A DNA stretch of 64,000 bases from Rhodoblastus sp963828185 (GTDB lineage Bacteria; Pseudomonadota; Alphaproteobacteria; Rhizobiales; Beijerinckiaceae). Positions 36,137 through 44,965 of the stretch are shown here, piece after piece. Positions within the stretch are counted from its first letter, which is position 1; the number at the start of each line of letters is the position of its first letter. Position numbers and translations under genes: made by a program. The notes below the pieces were generated by a model. It was not told where the DNA came from and did not search any database. It worked only from the letters and a program-made list of their open reading frames with translations. The stretch spans positions 1 to 64,000 of the forward strand of contig CAWHDV010000006.1 of NCBI GenBank assembly GCA_963828185.1. The letters run 5' to 3'.

Positions 36137-36171
36137 GACGTGCGTTACAACCTTGACGTGTGCTGCGTAAC
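36137..36171 (+). promoter_or_regulatory. candidate operator/promoter of the MerR gene
   Basis: Two related elements, GACGTGCGTTAC (36137-36148) and GACGTGTGCTGCGTAAC (36155-36171), lie 30-63 bp before the MerR start. A TTACAA-N17-TAACGA promoter is also possible at 36145-36173. Autoregulation by the MerR protein is inferred. Confidence 0.35.
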
Positions 36172-36199
36172 GATTCCTTATGCAATCAGGACCATTTTC

Positions 36200-36619
36200 A
36201 TGAACGCCACCGCCGTCCTTCATACGCCATCCCCCGATGCAGCCAGCGCCGGCTCCGAACTGCTGACGATTGGCGAAGTCTCCCGTCTTTACGGCGTGAC
36301 CCTTCGCGCCTTGCGCTTCTACGAACAGCGCGGCCTGCTCAAACCGATCCGGCGCGGAGGCGCCCGTTTTTACGATGGCGTGCAGAAGGTGCGCCTGCAG
36401 ATGATTCTCAAGGGCAAGCATCTCGGTTTCACCTTGACGGAAATCGCCGAACTGCTTGAAACCGAGTCCGGCCGCGACAAGAAGAGCGACGATTTCGTCC
36501 TCGACGAGAAAATGGTGCTGTCGCAGTTGCGCCACCTCGAAGCGCGCCGCTCGGATCTCGACCAGGCGATCGAGGAATTGCGCGTCGCGCATCGCAAGCT
36601 GGTCGGCGGCGGACGCTGA
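36200..36619 (+). CDS. MerR-family transcriptional regulator
   Basis: A 139-residue regulator with an N-terminal winged helix-turn-helix (LLTIGEVSRLYGVTLRALRFYEQRGLLKPIRR, residues about 21-52), a GARFYDGVQKVRLQMILKGKHLGFTLTEIAELL segment and a C-terminal coiled-coil dimer helix. No metal-binding cysteines are seen, so it is not a metal sensor. Its position 260 bp before a beta-oxidation operon suggests a fatty-acid or acyl-CoA responsive role, like other MerR proteins beside such genes; that is inference. AGGA precedes the ATG. Confidence 0.88.
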   Translation: MNATAVLHTPSPDAASAGSELLTIGEVSRLYGVTLRALRFYEQRGLLKPIRRGGARFYDGVQKVRLQMILKGKHLGFTLTEIAELLETESGRDKKSDDFVLDEKMVLSQLRHLEARRSDLDQAIEELRVAHRKLVGGGR

Positions 36620-36719
36620 ACCCTGTTTGCCTCCGCCCAAAAGCGATTGGCGCGGGCAGGCGAACCATCACGATTGCTTTACTAACGGCGCGCCCTTCGC
36701 GCCGCTGACTGGATTACGT

Positions 36720-36748
36720 GGCGCGCCCCTTTGGCGCGCCTTTTTTTT
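36720..36748 (+). terminator. rho-independent terminator after the MerR gene
   Basis: Stem GGCGCGCC / GGCGCGCC with loop CCTTT, followed by eight T. Confidence 0.88.
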
Positions 36749-36794
36749 CCTTTCACGGCCCCGCGGCGCAACCGCCCCCTTGTCATGACTGGCG

Positions 36795-36818
36795 TATTAG
36801 TTTATATATGAACTAATA
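36795..36818. promoter_or_regulatory. 24-bp palindromic operator before the beta-oxidation operon
   Basis: Perfect arms TATTAGTT and AACTAATA around TATATATG, 63 bp before the acyl-CoA dehydrogenase ATG and strikingly AT-rich in context. The 8-8-8 layout fits a TetR-type operator. No TetR gene is nearby; the MerR protein is the only local regulator. Confidence 0.6.
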
Positions 36819-36880
36819 TAAAGCGAGCCCGAGTGACGCGACCCATGTCGCGCGCAAAATTCCGGGACAGGGAGGATGAC

Positions 36881-38665
36881 ATGCCGAGCTACAAAGCGCC
36901 GGTCGCGGACGCTCTTTTCCTGCTCAACGACGTCTTGCGCATCGGCGATCACGCTGGGCTGGCCGGATTTTCCGAAGCTTCGCCGGACATCGTCGCAGCC
37001 GTGCTCGAAGAGGCGGCCAGGCTGGCGGAAGAGCAATTGCAGCCGCTCAACCTGCCGGGCGACCAGGAGGGCTGCCATCGCAAAGACGACGGCGGCGTGA
37101 CCACGCCAAAAAACTTCAAGGCGGCCTTCGACGCCTATGCGGGCGGCGGCTGGATCAGCCTGCCGTTCGACACGGTCTACGGCGGCCAGGGCCTGCCCTA
37201 TGTGCTGGCGACGATCGTCAACGAGTTTTTTTCCTCGGCCAACATGGCCTTCGCCATGTATCCCGGCCTGACCGCCGGCGCCGTCGCCGCCTTGCTGACG
37301 CACGGATCGGACGCATTGAAGGAGACCTATGCGCCAAAAATGATCGAGGGCCGCTGGACCGGCACGATGAACCTGACCGAGCCGCATTGCGGCACCGACC
37401 TCGGCCTTCTGAAAACCAAAGCCGTGCGGCGCGACGGCGGCGCCTTCGCCCTCACCGGCCAGAAAATCTTCATTTCCGCCGGCGAGCATGACCTGTCCGA
37501 AAACATCATCCATCTGGTGCTTGCGCGCATCGAAGGCGCGCCCTCGGGGGTCAAGGGCATCTCCTTGTTCCTCGTGCCGAAATTCCTGCCCGATGCGGCG
37601 GGAAACCCGTCCGGCCGCAACGAAGTGTCCTGCGGTTCGATCGAGCACAAGATGGGCATCCACGCCAATTCGACCTGCGTGATGAATTACGATGGCGCGA
37701 CGGGCTGGCTGGTCGGCGAGGAAAATCGCGGCCTCAACGCCATGTTCGTGATGATGAACGAGGCGCGCCTCGCGGTGGGCGTGCAGGGCCTGTCGCAATC
37801 GGAGGTCGCCTATCAAAACGCATTGGCCTATGCCCGCGAGCGTATGCAGGGCCGCGCCCTGTCCGGCGCCAAATTCCCCGAAAAGCCTGCCGATCCCTTG
37901 ATGGTGCATCCCGACATCCGCCGCATCCTGCTGGAAATCCGCAGCTTCAACGAGGCGGGCCGGGCTCTCGCCCTGTGGGCGGCGCTGCAAAGCGACATCG
38001 CCCACCGCAGCCCGGACGCGCAAGCGCGCGAAAAGGCGCTCGATTATCTCGGCCTGATGACGCCGGTGATCAAGGGCGTGCTGACCGACCGCGGTTTCGA
38101 CAATTGCGTCAAGGCGCAACAGGTGTTCGGCGGCCACGGCTACATCGTCGAATGGGGCATGGAGCAATTCGTCCGCGACGCCCGCATCGCCATGATCTAC
38201 GAAGGCGCCAACGGCATCCAGGCGCTCGATCTCGTCGGGCGCAAGCTGCCGGCCAACGGCGGTCGCGCCATCATGGCCCTGCTGGCCGAAATCGGCGCCT
38301 ATATCAAGACCAATGACGGCGACGAGGCGTTCAAACCGCTGTTCGGGCCGCTCTCGACGAGCCTCGGCCATTTGCAGCAGGCGACCTTGTGGCTGATGCA
38401 GCACGGCATGGCGGCGCCCGACAACGCCGGCGCCGCCGCCACCGACTACATGCATCTCCTGGGACTGGTGTTCCTCGGCTACATGTGGGCGCAAATGGCG
38501 AAGGCGGCGCAGGCCGGCGGGGAGGGGCGCGCAGATTTCGTGCAGGGGAAGAAGGCTTGCGCTTTGTTCTTCGTCGAGCGCATTCTGCCGGAAACGGGCC
38601 TGCGCCTCGCCCGCATCACCTCGGGCGCGGTCAACATGATGGGCCTGCCCGCAGAACTGTTTTGA
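36881..38665 (+). CDS. acyl-CoA dehydrogenase (long, 595-codon class)
   Basis: A 594-residue flavoenzyme introducing the 2,3-double bond into acyl-CoA. It belongs to the long class with an extra C-terminal domain, like DmdC and FadE-type Rhizobiales enzymes. Motifs: MNLTEPHCGTDLG and TGQKIFISAGEHDL (FAD/substrate), GLSQSEVAYQNALAYARER, and QVFGGHGYIVEWGMEQFVRDARIAMIYEGANGIQALDLVGRKL with the catalytic Glu in YEGANG. GGGAGGA supports the ATG. It is first in an operon with thiolase and a FadB-type protein. Substrate chain length is not readable. Confidence 0.93.
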   Translation: MPSYKAPVADALFLLNDVLRIGDHAGLAGFSEASPDIVAAVLEEAARLAEEQLQPLNLPGDQEGCHRKDDGGVTTPKNFKAAFDAYAGGGWISLPFDTVYGGQGLPYVLATIVNEFFSSANMAFAMYPGLTAGAVAALLTHGSDALKETYAPKMIEGRWTGTMNLTEPHCGTDLGLLKTKAVRRDGGAFALTGQKIFISAGEHDLSENIIHLVLARIEGAPSGVKGISLFLVPKFLPDAAGNPSGRNEVSCGSIEHKMGIHANSTCVMNYDGATGWLVGEENRGLNAMFVMMNEARLAVGVQGLSQSEVAYQNALAYARERMQGRALSGAKFPEKPADPLMVHPDIRRILLEIRSFNEAGRALALWAALQSDIAHRSPDAQAREKALDYLGLMTPVIKGVLTDRGFDNCVKAQQVFGGHGYIVEWGMEQFVRDARIAMIYEGANGIQALDLVGRKLPANGGRAIMALLAEIGAYIKTNDGDEAFKPLFGPLSTSLGHLQQATLWLMQHGMAAPDNAGAAATDYMHLLGLVFLGYMWAQMAKAAQAGGEGRADFVQGKKACALFFVERILPETGLRLARITSGAVNMMGLPAELF

Positions 38666-38675
38666 GGGCGCGATC

Positions 38676-38702
38676 TCCCTTCTCCCGCAAGGGGAGAACG
38701 AG
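38676..38702. repeat. short inverted repeat between acyl-CoA dehydrogenase and thiolase
   Basis: TTCTCCC-GCAA-GGGGAGAA, a stem of the CTTCTCCCCTTGCGGGGAGAAG dispersed type common in Rhizobiales. It may stabilise or attenuate the operon mRNA. Confidence 0.55.
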
Positions 38703-38741
38703 ACAACGACCTTAAGCGTATGAATTCCAAGGGGAAACGTC

Positions 38742-39950
38742 ATGACGGAAGCCTTCATCTACGACGCCGTCCGCACGCCGCGCGGGCGGGGAAAGCCCGA
38801 CGGCGCGCTGCGTGAAGTCTCCACCCTGGCCCTCGCGGTCAGCGCGCTGACCGCGCTGCGGCAGCGCGCCCTGCCCGAACCGGGACTGGTGGATGATGTG
38901 GTGCTTGGCTGCGTCGATCCGGTCGGCGAGGCCGGCGGCGATATCGCCCGCGCCGCCGCCCTGGCCGCAGGCTTTGGCGACAGCGTCCCGGGCGTGCAGA
39001 TCAACCGTTTCTGCGCTTCAGGCCTCGACGCGGTCAATTTCGCCGCGGCCCAGGTCATTTCCGGCCAGCAGGACCTGGCGGTCGCCGGCGGCGTCGAGAG
39101 CATGAGCCGCGTCGGCATCGGCGCCTCCGGCGGCGCCTGGCCGGTCGATCCCTCCATCGCCATATCCGCCTATTTCATGCCGCAAGGCGTGTCCGCCGAC
39201 CTCATCGCCACCAAATATGGCTTTTCGCGAGATGATGTGGACGCCTATGCCGTGCAAAGCCAGAAACGGGCGGCTCAGGCCTGGGCGGAAGGGCGCTTCA
39301 AGCATTCGATCGCGCCGGTCCTCGACGTCAATGGCCTGACCATTCTCGACCGCGACGAGCACATGCGGCCGAGCGCCGACATGCAGTCGCTGGCGTCGCT
39401 GAAACCCGCCTTCACGATGATGGGCGAACAGGGCGGCTTCGACGCCGTGGCGATCCAGGCGCATCCCGAGATTGAACGCATCCACCATGTTCATCACGCC
39501 GGCAATTCCTCCGGCATCGTCGACGGCGCCTCAGCCGTGCTGATTGGAAACGCGCAAGCGGGCGCAAAACTCGGCCGCAAGCCCAGGGGAAAAATTCGCG
39601 CCTTCGCCAATATCGGCTCGGAGCCGGCGATGATGCTGACCGGCCCGGTTGATGTGACGAAAAAGCTGTTCGCCCGCTCCGGCCTTAGTTTCAAGGACAT
39701 CGACGTCATCGAGATCAACGAGGCCTTCGCCGCCGTGGTGCTGCGCTACCTCCAGGCGTTCGACCTCGATCCGGAAAAGGTCAATCCCAATGGCGGCGCC
39801 ATCGCCATGGGCCATCCGCTCGGCGCCACCGGCGCGATGATTTTAGGCATGGCCCTCGACGAACTGGAGCGAACCGACAAATCCCTCGCCCTCGTCACCT
39901 TGTGCATCGGCGCCGGCATGGGCACCGCCACCGTCATCGAACGCGTCTGA
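38742..39950 (+). CDS. acetyl-CoA C-acyltransferase (thiolase)
   Basis: A 402-residue thiolase, the last step of beta-oxidation. The nucleophilic Cys is in INRFCASGLDAVNFAAAQV (about residue 90), the catalytic His in GGAIAMGHPLGATGA (about 355) and the second Cys in LCIGAGMG (about 387). AAGGGGA precedes the ATG. The order dehydrogenase-thiolase-FadB is typical of Rhizobiales fad operons. Whether it degrades long chains (FadA) or acts on acetoacetyl-CoA cannot be told. Confidence 0.93.
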   Translation: MTEAFIYDAVRTPRGRGKPDGALREVSTLALAVSALTALRQRALPEPGLVDDVVLGCVDPVGEAGGDIARAAALAAGFGDSVPGVQINRFCASGLDAVNFAAAQVISGQQDLAVAGGVESMSRVGIGASGGAWPVDPSIAISAYFMPQGVSADLIATKYGFSRDDVDAYAVQSQKRAAQAWAEGRFKHSIAPVLDVNGLTILDRDEHMRPSADMQSLASLKPAFTMMGEQGGFDAVAIQAHPEIERIHHVHHAGNSSGIVDGASAVLIGNAQAGAKLGRKPRGKIRAFANIGSEPAMMLTGPVDVTKKLFARSGLSFKDIDVIEINEAFAAVVLRYLQAFDLDPEKVNPNGGAIAMGHPLGATGAMILGMALDELERTDKSLALVTLCIGAGMGTATVIERV

Positions 39951-39961
39951 TCGGGAGCTTT

Positions 39962-42169
39962 ATGATGAACCTCACGCAATTCCGCATCGAGACGGATGCC
40001 GACGGCGTCGCGCTCGTCACCTGGGACGTGCCCGGCAAAAGCATGAACCTCATCGACGCGACGATGATGAGCGAACTGGAGCAGGTTGTCGACGCGACGA
40101 CGGCGGACGCCAATGTGAAAGGCGTCGTCATCGCCTCCGCCAAGGATTCGTTCTCCGGCGGCGCCGACCTGACCATGCTGGAGGCCTCCGGCCGCGCGCT
40201 GCGGGAAGCCTCGAAAACCGAAGGCGCGGAAAAAGCCATGCAGGGCTTTTTCGACGCCACCTCGAACCTTTCGCGCATCTATCGCAAGCTGGAGACCTGC
40301 GGCAAGCCCTGGGCTATCGCGATCAACGGGACCTGTCTCGGCGGCGGCTTCGAGCTGGCGCTGGCCTGCCATTACCGTGTCATGGCCGACGACGAGAAGA
40401 CCCGCGTCGGCCTGCCGGAAATCAAGATCGGCCTGTTTCCCGGCGGCGGCGGCACGACCCGCGTGGCGCGGCTGATGCCGACGCCCGATGCGCTGCAAAT
40501 GCTGCTCAAGGGCGACCAGATCAAGCCTTCCGCCGCCAAGGCCAAAAACCTCGTCCATGCGCTCGCGCCCCGCGCGGAAATCGTCGCCAAGGCGAAGGAA
40601 TGGATCAAGGCCGGCGGCAAGGGCGTCGCTCCCTGGGACGAAAAGACCTGGAGGGCGCCGTCCGGAAAGATCTTTTCGCCCGGCGGCATGATGATCTGGC
40701 CGCCGGCCAACGCCATTTATCGCCGTGAGACCTTCGACAATTACCCGGCGGCGCGCGCTGTCCTGCAATGCGTCTATGACGGCCTGCAATTGCCGATGGA
40801 TCTCGCCCTGCGCGTCGAAAGCCGCTGGTTCGCCAAGATCCTGCGCTCGAAGGAAGCGGCGGCGATGATCCGCTCGCTGTTCGTCTCGATGGGCGAATTG
40901 AACAAGGGCGCGCGGCGGCCGAAAAACGTCCCGCCCTCGTCGATCAGGAAGATCGGCGTGCTCGGCGCCGGTTTTATGGGCGCAGGGATTGCGTATGTGT
41001 CGGCTCTCGCAGGCATTGAAGTGGTGCTGATCGACCGCGACCAGGCTGCGGCCGACAAGGGCAAGGCGCATGCCGAGGGACTTCTGGCCGGCGCTGTCGC
41101 CAAGGGGCGCAGCACGGAAGGCGCCAAGGCGGACGTGCTGGCGCGCATCGCGCCAACCGCCGATTACGCGGCGCTCAAGGGCGTCGATTTGATCGTCGAG
41201 GCGGTGTTCGAGGATCGGTCCGTCAAGGCCGAAGCGACCGCCAAGGCGCTGGCGATCGTCGGGCCGGATGCGATCTTCGCCTCCAACACCTCCACCCTGC
41301 CGATCACCTCGCTGGCGGAAAACTGGCCCAAGCCGGAAAATTTCATCGGCGTGCATTTCTTCTCGCCGGTCGACAAGATGCTGCTGGTCGAGACCATTTT
41401 GGGCGCGAAGACCGGCGACAAGGCGCTGGCGACGGCGCTCGACTATATTCGCGCGATCAAGAAGACCCCCATCGTCGTCAACGATTCGCGCGGCTTCTTC
41501 GCCAATCGCTGCGTGCTCAATTATGTGCGCGAGGGCCATCTGATGCTGATGGAAGGCGTGCCCGCGCCGATGATCGAGAACGTCGCGCGCATGGCCGGCA
41601 TGCCGGTCGGGCCGTTGTCGCTCAACGACGAAGTGGCGCTCGACCTCGCCTGGAAGATCCTCCAGGCTTCCAAGGCCGATCTCGGCGAAAAGGCGGTCGA
41701 TCCGGCGCAAGAAAAGCTTTTGCAGGAAATGGTGGTCGGGCACGGCCGCCTCGGCCGCAAGAACGGCAAGGGCTTTTACGATTACGCGCCCGGCGCGCCG
41801 AAAAAACTGTGGCCAGGCCTCGCCGACCTGCAGCCGAAAAAGCTCGATCCCGACACGCTGGATATTACCGAGATGAAACAGCGCCTGCTGGTCATCCAGG
41901 CGGTCGAGGCGGCGCGCACGGTGGAAGATGGCGTGGTGACCGATCCGCGCGAGGCCGATGTCGGCTCGATCATCGGCTTCGGCTTCGCGCCCTTTACCGG
42001 CGGCGCGCTAAGCTATATCGACTTCATGGGAACCAAGACCTTCGTCGATTTGTGCGACCGGCTGGCGGCTAAATACGGCGATCGTTTCGCGCCCCCCGCC
42101 CTGCTGCGCGACATGGCGCAAAAGGGCGAGACGTTTTACGGACGTTTCGCCAAGAAAGAGGCGGCGTGA
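39962..42169 (+). CDS. FadB/FadJ-type enoyl-CoA hydratase / 3-hydroxyacyl-CoA dehydrogenase
   Basis: A 735-residue bifunctional beta-oxidation enzyme. The N-terminal crotonase domain (1-about 300) has SFSGGADL and GTCLGGGFELALACHYRV oxyanion-hole segments; the NAD-binding domain begins IGVLGAGFMGAGIAYVSA (about 325) and has FASNTSTLPIT and FIGVHFFSPVDKM; the C-terminal domain follows NDSRGFFANRC. Tandem ATG codons at 39962 and 39965 are possible starts. The stop overlaps a GTG of the next, frameshifted gene. Confidence 0.94.
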   Translation: MMNLTQFRIETDADGVALVTWDVPGKSMNLIDATMMSELEQVVDATTADANVKGVVIASAKDSFSGGADLTMLEASGRALREASKTEGAEKAMQGFFDATSNLSRIYRKLETCGKPWAIAINGTCLGGGFELALACHYRVMADDEKTRVGLPEIKIGLFPGGGGTTRVARLMPTPDALQMLLKGDQIKPSAAKAKNLVHALAPRAEIVAKAKEWIKAGGKGVAPWDEKTWRAPSGKIFSPGGMMIWPPANAIYRRETFDNYPAARAVLQCVYDGLQLPMDLALRVESRWFAKILRSKEAAAMIRSLFVSMGELNKGARRPKNVPPSSIRKIGVLGAGFMGAGIAYVSALAGIEVVLIDRDQAAADKGKAHAEGLLAGAVAKGRSTEGAKADVLARIAPTADYAALKGVDLIVEAVFEDRSVKAEATAKALAIVGPDAIFASNTSTLPITSLAENWPKPENFIGVHFFSPVDKMLLVETILGAKTGDKALATALDYIRAIKKTPIVVNDSRGFFANRCVLNYVREGHLMLMEGVPAPMIENVARMAGMPVGPLSLNDEVALDLAWKILQASKADLGEKAVDPAQEKLLQEMVVGHGRLGRKNGKGFYDYAPGAPKKLWPGLADLQPKKLDPDTLDITEMKQRLLVIQAVEAARTVEDGVVTDPREADVGSIIGFGFAPFTGGALSYIDFMGTKTFVDLCDRLAAKYGDRFAPPALLRDMAQKGETFYGRFAKKEAA

Positions 42170-42799
42170 CGACGATGATGTCGAGAAAACTCACCGTCTA
42201 TTTTTCGCTGCAAAGTCCCTGGGCCTATATCGGACATGGCGAATTGCTCGGCCTTGCCGCAAAACACGGCCTGCGGATCGATTATCGTCCGGTGGCGCTG
42301 AGCCAGGTTTTTCCCGAATTGGGCGGCTTGCCGCTGGCAAAGCGCCATCCCTTGCGTCAAAAATATCGCATCGTCGAATTGCAGCGCTGGCGCGAGAGGC
42401 GCGGGTTGCATTTTCACCTGCACCCCAAATTCTGGCCGTTCGACCCCGCGCCCGGCGACCGGATCATCTGCGCCATGCAGGCTGAGGGCGCCGATCCCGC
42501 CAGTTTTATCGGCGCGGCCTTTGCCGGCATTTTCGAGCGCGAGCGTAATCTCGCCGACAAGGCCGAGATTACGGCGATCCTGCGCGAAATCCGGCTATGA
42601 GCCGCATTGGCTCGAGCTTGGCGAAAGCGGCGAGGCCGAAATCGAGTACCAGCGCAATCTCGTGCTGGCGCTCGAAGCCGGCGTGTTCGGTTCGCCTTCC
42701 TATGTGCTCGATGGCGAGGTTTTCTGGGGCCAGGACCGGCTAGAACTGCTCGACGCCGCCCTGATGAGCGGCCGCAAGCCTTTCAGTCCGGAGGCCTGA
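42166..42799 (+). pseudogene. 2-hydroxychromene-2-carboxylate isomerase family protein, frameshifted
   Basis: The first frame gives KLTVYFSLQSPWAYIGHGELLGLAAKHG (DsbA-like fold, active-site SPWAY of the HCCA isomerase/Kappa-GST family) through NLADKAEITAILREI, then a premature TGA. The continuation GYEPHWLELGESGEAEIEYQ...VFGSPSYVLDGEVFWGQDRLELLDAAL is in another frame. Removing one C in ATCCGGC near 42590 restores a protein of about 210 residues. Start codons are a GTG overlapping the fadB stop or ATG at 42175/42178. It belongs to the fad operon; a detoxifying or aromatic role is inferred from the family. Confidence 0.75.
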
Positions 42800-42869
42800 T
42801 CCGCCGCTCGAACGCAACAAGCCGCCTCGGGCGGGGCGGCTTGGGTCGAGAAACCGGAAGATGCAGCCT

Positions 42870-43541
42870 TCAGGCGGCCTGCGCGAGACCGCGGGCCTTG
42901 CTCTTGTATCCGCCGAGGCCGACGCCAACGAAGCCCAATAGCATCAGCGCCCATGTCGAAGGTTCGGGCACGGCGCCGGGAAGGCTTATGGCATTGCCCG
43001 CGTCTGAAACGATGACGGGCGAATTGCCGGTCGATGAGCCTATGGTTCCAAGCGCCGAAAGTCCGCCATTGACTTCAGATACGATGAAACTGCTCGGGCT
43101 CGACGGCGAATAGTTGGTATAGAGAAGATCGAGCGTATAGGAATTGCCAGCCTGGGTCGCGATCGTCTGCGAAAAAGTGTCGTACGATCCCTTGGTCAAA
43201 CCGCCGAACTGCAGCGCCGGAACCGACGAGCCGTCGCCGATTTCGAACGCGTCACTACCATTGGCCGCCTTTGTCAACGTCCAGTCGGCGCCCAGGAGGT
43301 TGTTTCCGCTGCCATCCAGAAAAAGACCGTTGTCTTTCGAGAATTCCCAGGCCAGTGGCTGGTAGCCGCTGATGGCGATTGTCGTTTCGGCCCCTGACGC
43401 CGTGAAGGTCAGCGCGTAAGGCGTATTCGTCTGGCTCGCGGCATTGGTCAGGGAGAGCAGGACGGTCGCCTGCGCCGCCCCAAGCGGCATCATGCTCGCG
43501 GCGATCAACGAAACATTCACGGCGAAATTGCGGAACTTCAT
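42870..43541 (-). CDS. PEP-CTERM sorting-domain exported protein
   Basis: A 223-residue exported protein: signal peptide (MKFRNFAVNVSLIAASMMPLGAAQA), a serine/threonine/asparagine-rich beta domain resembling carbohydrate-binding modules, and a textbook sorting signal VPEPSTWALMLLGFVGVGLGGYKSKAR. Exosortase cleaves such signals and tethers or releases the protein at the surface, usually with exopolysaccharide. It lies directly before the rhamnose cluster, on the other strand. The ATG at 43541 is chosen to give a normal signal peptide. Confidence 0.85.
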   Translation of the reverse strand: MKFRNFAVNVSLIAASMMPLGAAQATVLLSLTNAASQTNTPYALTFTASGAETTIAISGYQPLAWEFSKDNGLFLDGSGNNLLGADWTLTKAANGSDAFEIGDGSSVPALQFGGLTKGSYDTFSQTIATQAGNSYTLDLLYTNYSPSSPSSFIVSEVNGGLSALGTIGSSTGNSPVIVSDAGNAISLPGAVPEPSTWALMLLGFVGVGLGGYKSKARGLAQAA

Positions 43542-43884
43542 CTTGCGAACCCCAAAAGCGAAAGTCACTGATTCGACAGAATTTCGTAACGTCAGCCTAC
43601 CCACAACCCGCGAGTTGACGCAAGCGTCTCCAAGTTGTGCAATTCCGATATAGCGAGAAATATTTAACATGACCTCAAGCTGATAAATAATCATTGGCTT
43701 GGGCTCGCCTGGACTTCACCGCTATTCAGGACTGCGTACGGTCCTGGGCTTGACGCCAATAACGGCGACGCCAGGGGTCATTTTCAACGCGGCCTGCGCC
43801 GGCGCGTCCGTCCGGAAAAAAGCGGGTTCCTCTTTTCCGGATCATGCATTAGTAACGTCCCTGTTCGATCGAAAGGTTCAGTTT
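43542..43884. other. divergent promoter region of PEP-CTERM and rhamnose genes
   Basis: No gene is seen. A TCCGGAAAA/TTTTCCGGA dyad lies at about 43812-43843. The section next to 43670 is AT-rich. No sigma54 promoter of correct spacing was found. Confidence 0.4.
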
Positions 43885-44952
43885 GTGAGCAACAAACGCA
43901 TACTGGTCACCGGCGCGGCCGGATTTATCGGTTCGGCCGTCGCGCGACGGATCATCCGCGAAACCCCGCACGAAGTGCTGGTGTTCGACAAGCTGACCTA
44001 TGCCGGCAATCTCGCCTCGCTGGCGCCGATCGCCGCCGATCCGCGCTATGGCTTCGTGCGCGGCGATATCTGCGACGCCTCGGCGGTGCGGGCGGCGCTG
44101 AAAACCTTCCAGCCCGACTGGGTGATGCATCTCGCCGCCGAAAGCCATGTCGACCGCTCCATCGACGGACCCGGCGAATTCATCCAGACCAATCTTGTCG
44201 GCACCTATGTGATGTTGCAGGAATCGCTGCATTTCTGGCGCGACCTCGCGCCCGAAAAGGCAAAAGGCTTCCGCTTCCATCACATCTCCACCGACGAAGT
44301 CTTCGGCTCGCTGGGCGAAGACGGCCTGTTCCGCGAGGACAGCGCTTACGCGCCGAACTCGCCCTATTCCGCCTCCAAGGCCGGCTCCGACCATCTGGCC
44401 CGCGCCTGGCTGCACACCTACGGCCTGCCGGTCGTCGCCACCAATTGTTCGAACAATTACGGCCCCTATCATTTCCCGGAAAAGCTGATCCCGCTGATCA
44501 TCCTCAATGCGCTGGAAGGAAAGAAGCTTCCGGTCTACGGCGCGGGCGAGAACATCCGCGACTGGCTGTTCGTCGACGACCACGCCGAAGCCCTGCTGAG
44601 GGTGGTGGAAAAGGGCCGCGTCGGCGAGAGCTACAATATCGGCGGCGTCAACGAGCGCCGCAACATCGACGTCGTCCACGCCATCTGCGATCTCGTCGAC
44701 GAACTCGCGCCCAATGCGGAGATCGGCCCGCGCCGCAGCCTGATTTCCTTCGTCACGGACCGCCCGGGCCACGACCTGCGCTACGCCATCGATTGCGGCA
44801 AGATCGCGCGTGAACTCGACTGGCGGCCGCGCGAGACCTTCGAGAGCGGCTTGCGGAAAACCGTGCAATGGTATCTCGACAATCGCCAGTGGTGGGGCGA
44901 CATCCGCTCCGGCCGCTACCGCGGCGAGCGGCTGGGAACTCTGGTCGGTTAA
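43885..44952 (+). CDS. rfbB: dTDP-glucose 4,6-dehydratase
   Basis: A 355-residue SDR enzyme, second step of dTDP-L-rhamnose synthesis. It opens RILVTGAAGFIGSAVARR (NAD loop), and has HISTDEVFGSLG and YSASKAGSDHLARAW (YxxxK). The GTG at 43885 (reading VSNKRI), with AAAGG nine bases upstream, gives the standard length; frames opening earlier would run through the intergenic region. First gene of rfbBCDA. Confidence 0.94.
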   Translation: MSNKRILVTGAAGFIGSAVARRIIRETPHEVLVFDKLTYAGNLASLAPIAADPRYGFVRGDICDASAVRAALKTFQPDWVMHLAAESHVDRSIDGPGEFIQTNLVGTYVMLQESLHFWRDLAPEKAKGFRFHHISTDEVFGSLGEDGLFREDSAYAPNSPYSASKAGSDHLARAWLHTYGLPVVATNCSNNYGPYHFPEKLIPLIILNALEGKKLPVYGAGENIRDWLFVDDHAEALLRVVEKGRVGESYNIGGVNERRNIDVVHAICDLVDELAPNAEIGPRRSLISFVTDRPGHDLRYAIDCGKIARELDWRPRETFESGLRKTVQWYLDNRQWWGDIRSGRYRGERLGTLVG

Positions 44953-44965
44953 AAAGGGATTTTCG

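Noticed and set aside
36153..36184. MerR-type promoter with 20-base spacer (TTGACG to TATGCA)
   Set aside because: The start point would fall after the AGGA ribosome site, so another -10 is more likely.
39746..41743. A 665-codon open frame antisense to the FadB-type gene
   Set aside because: Composition is that of a shadow frame, rich in Arg, His and Gly, with no ribosome site; the sense gene has all family motifs.
43542..43700. Sigma54 promoter before the second PEP-CTERM gene
   Set aside because: TTGGAGACGCTTGC has only eight bases between GG and GC.
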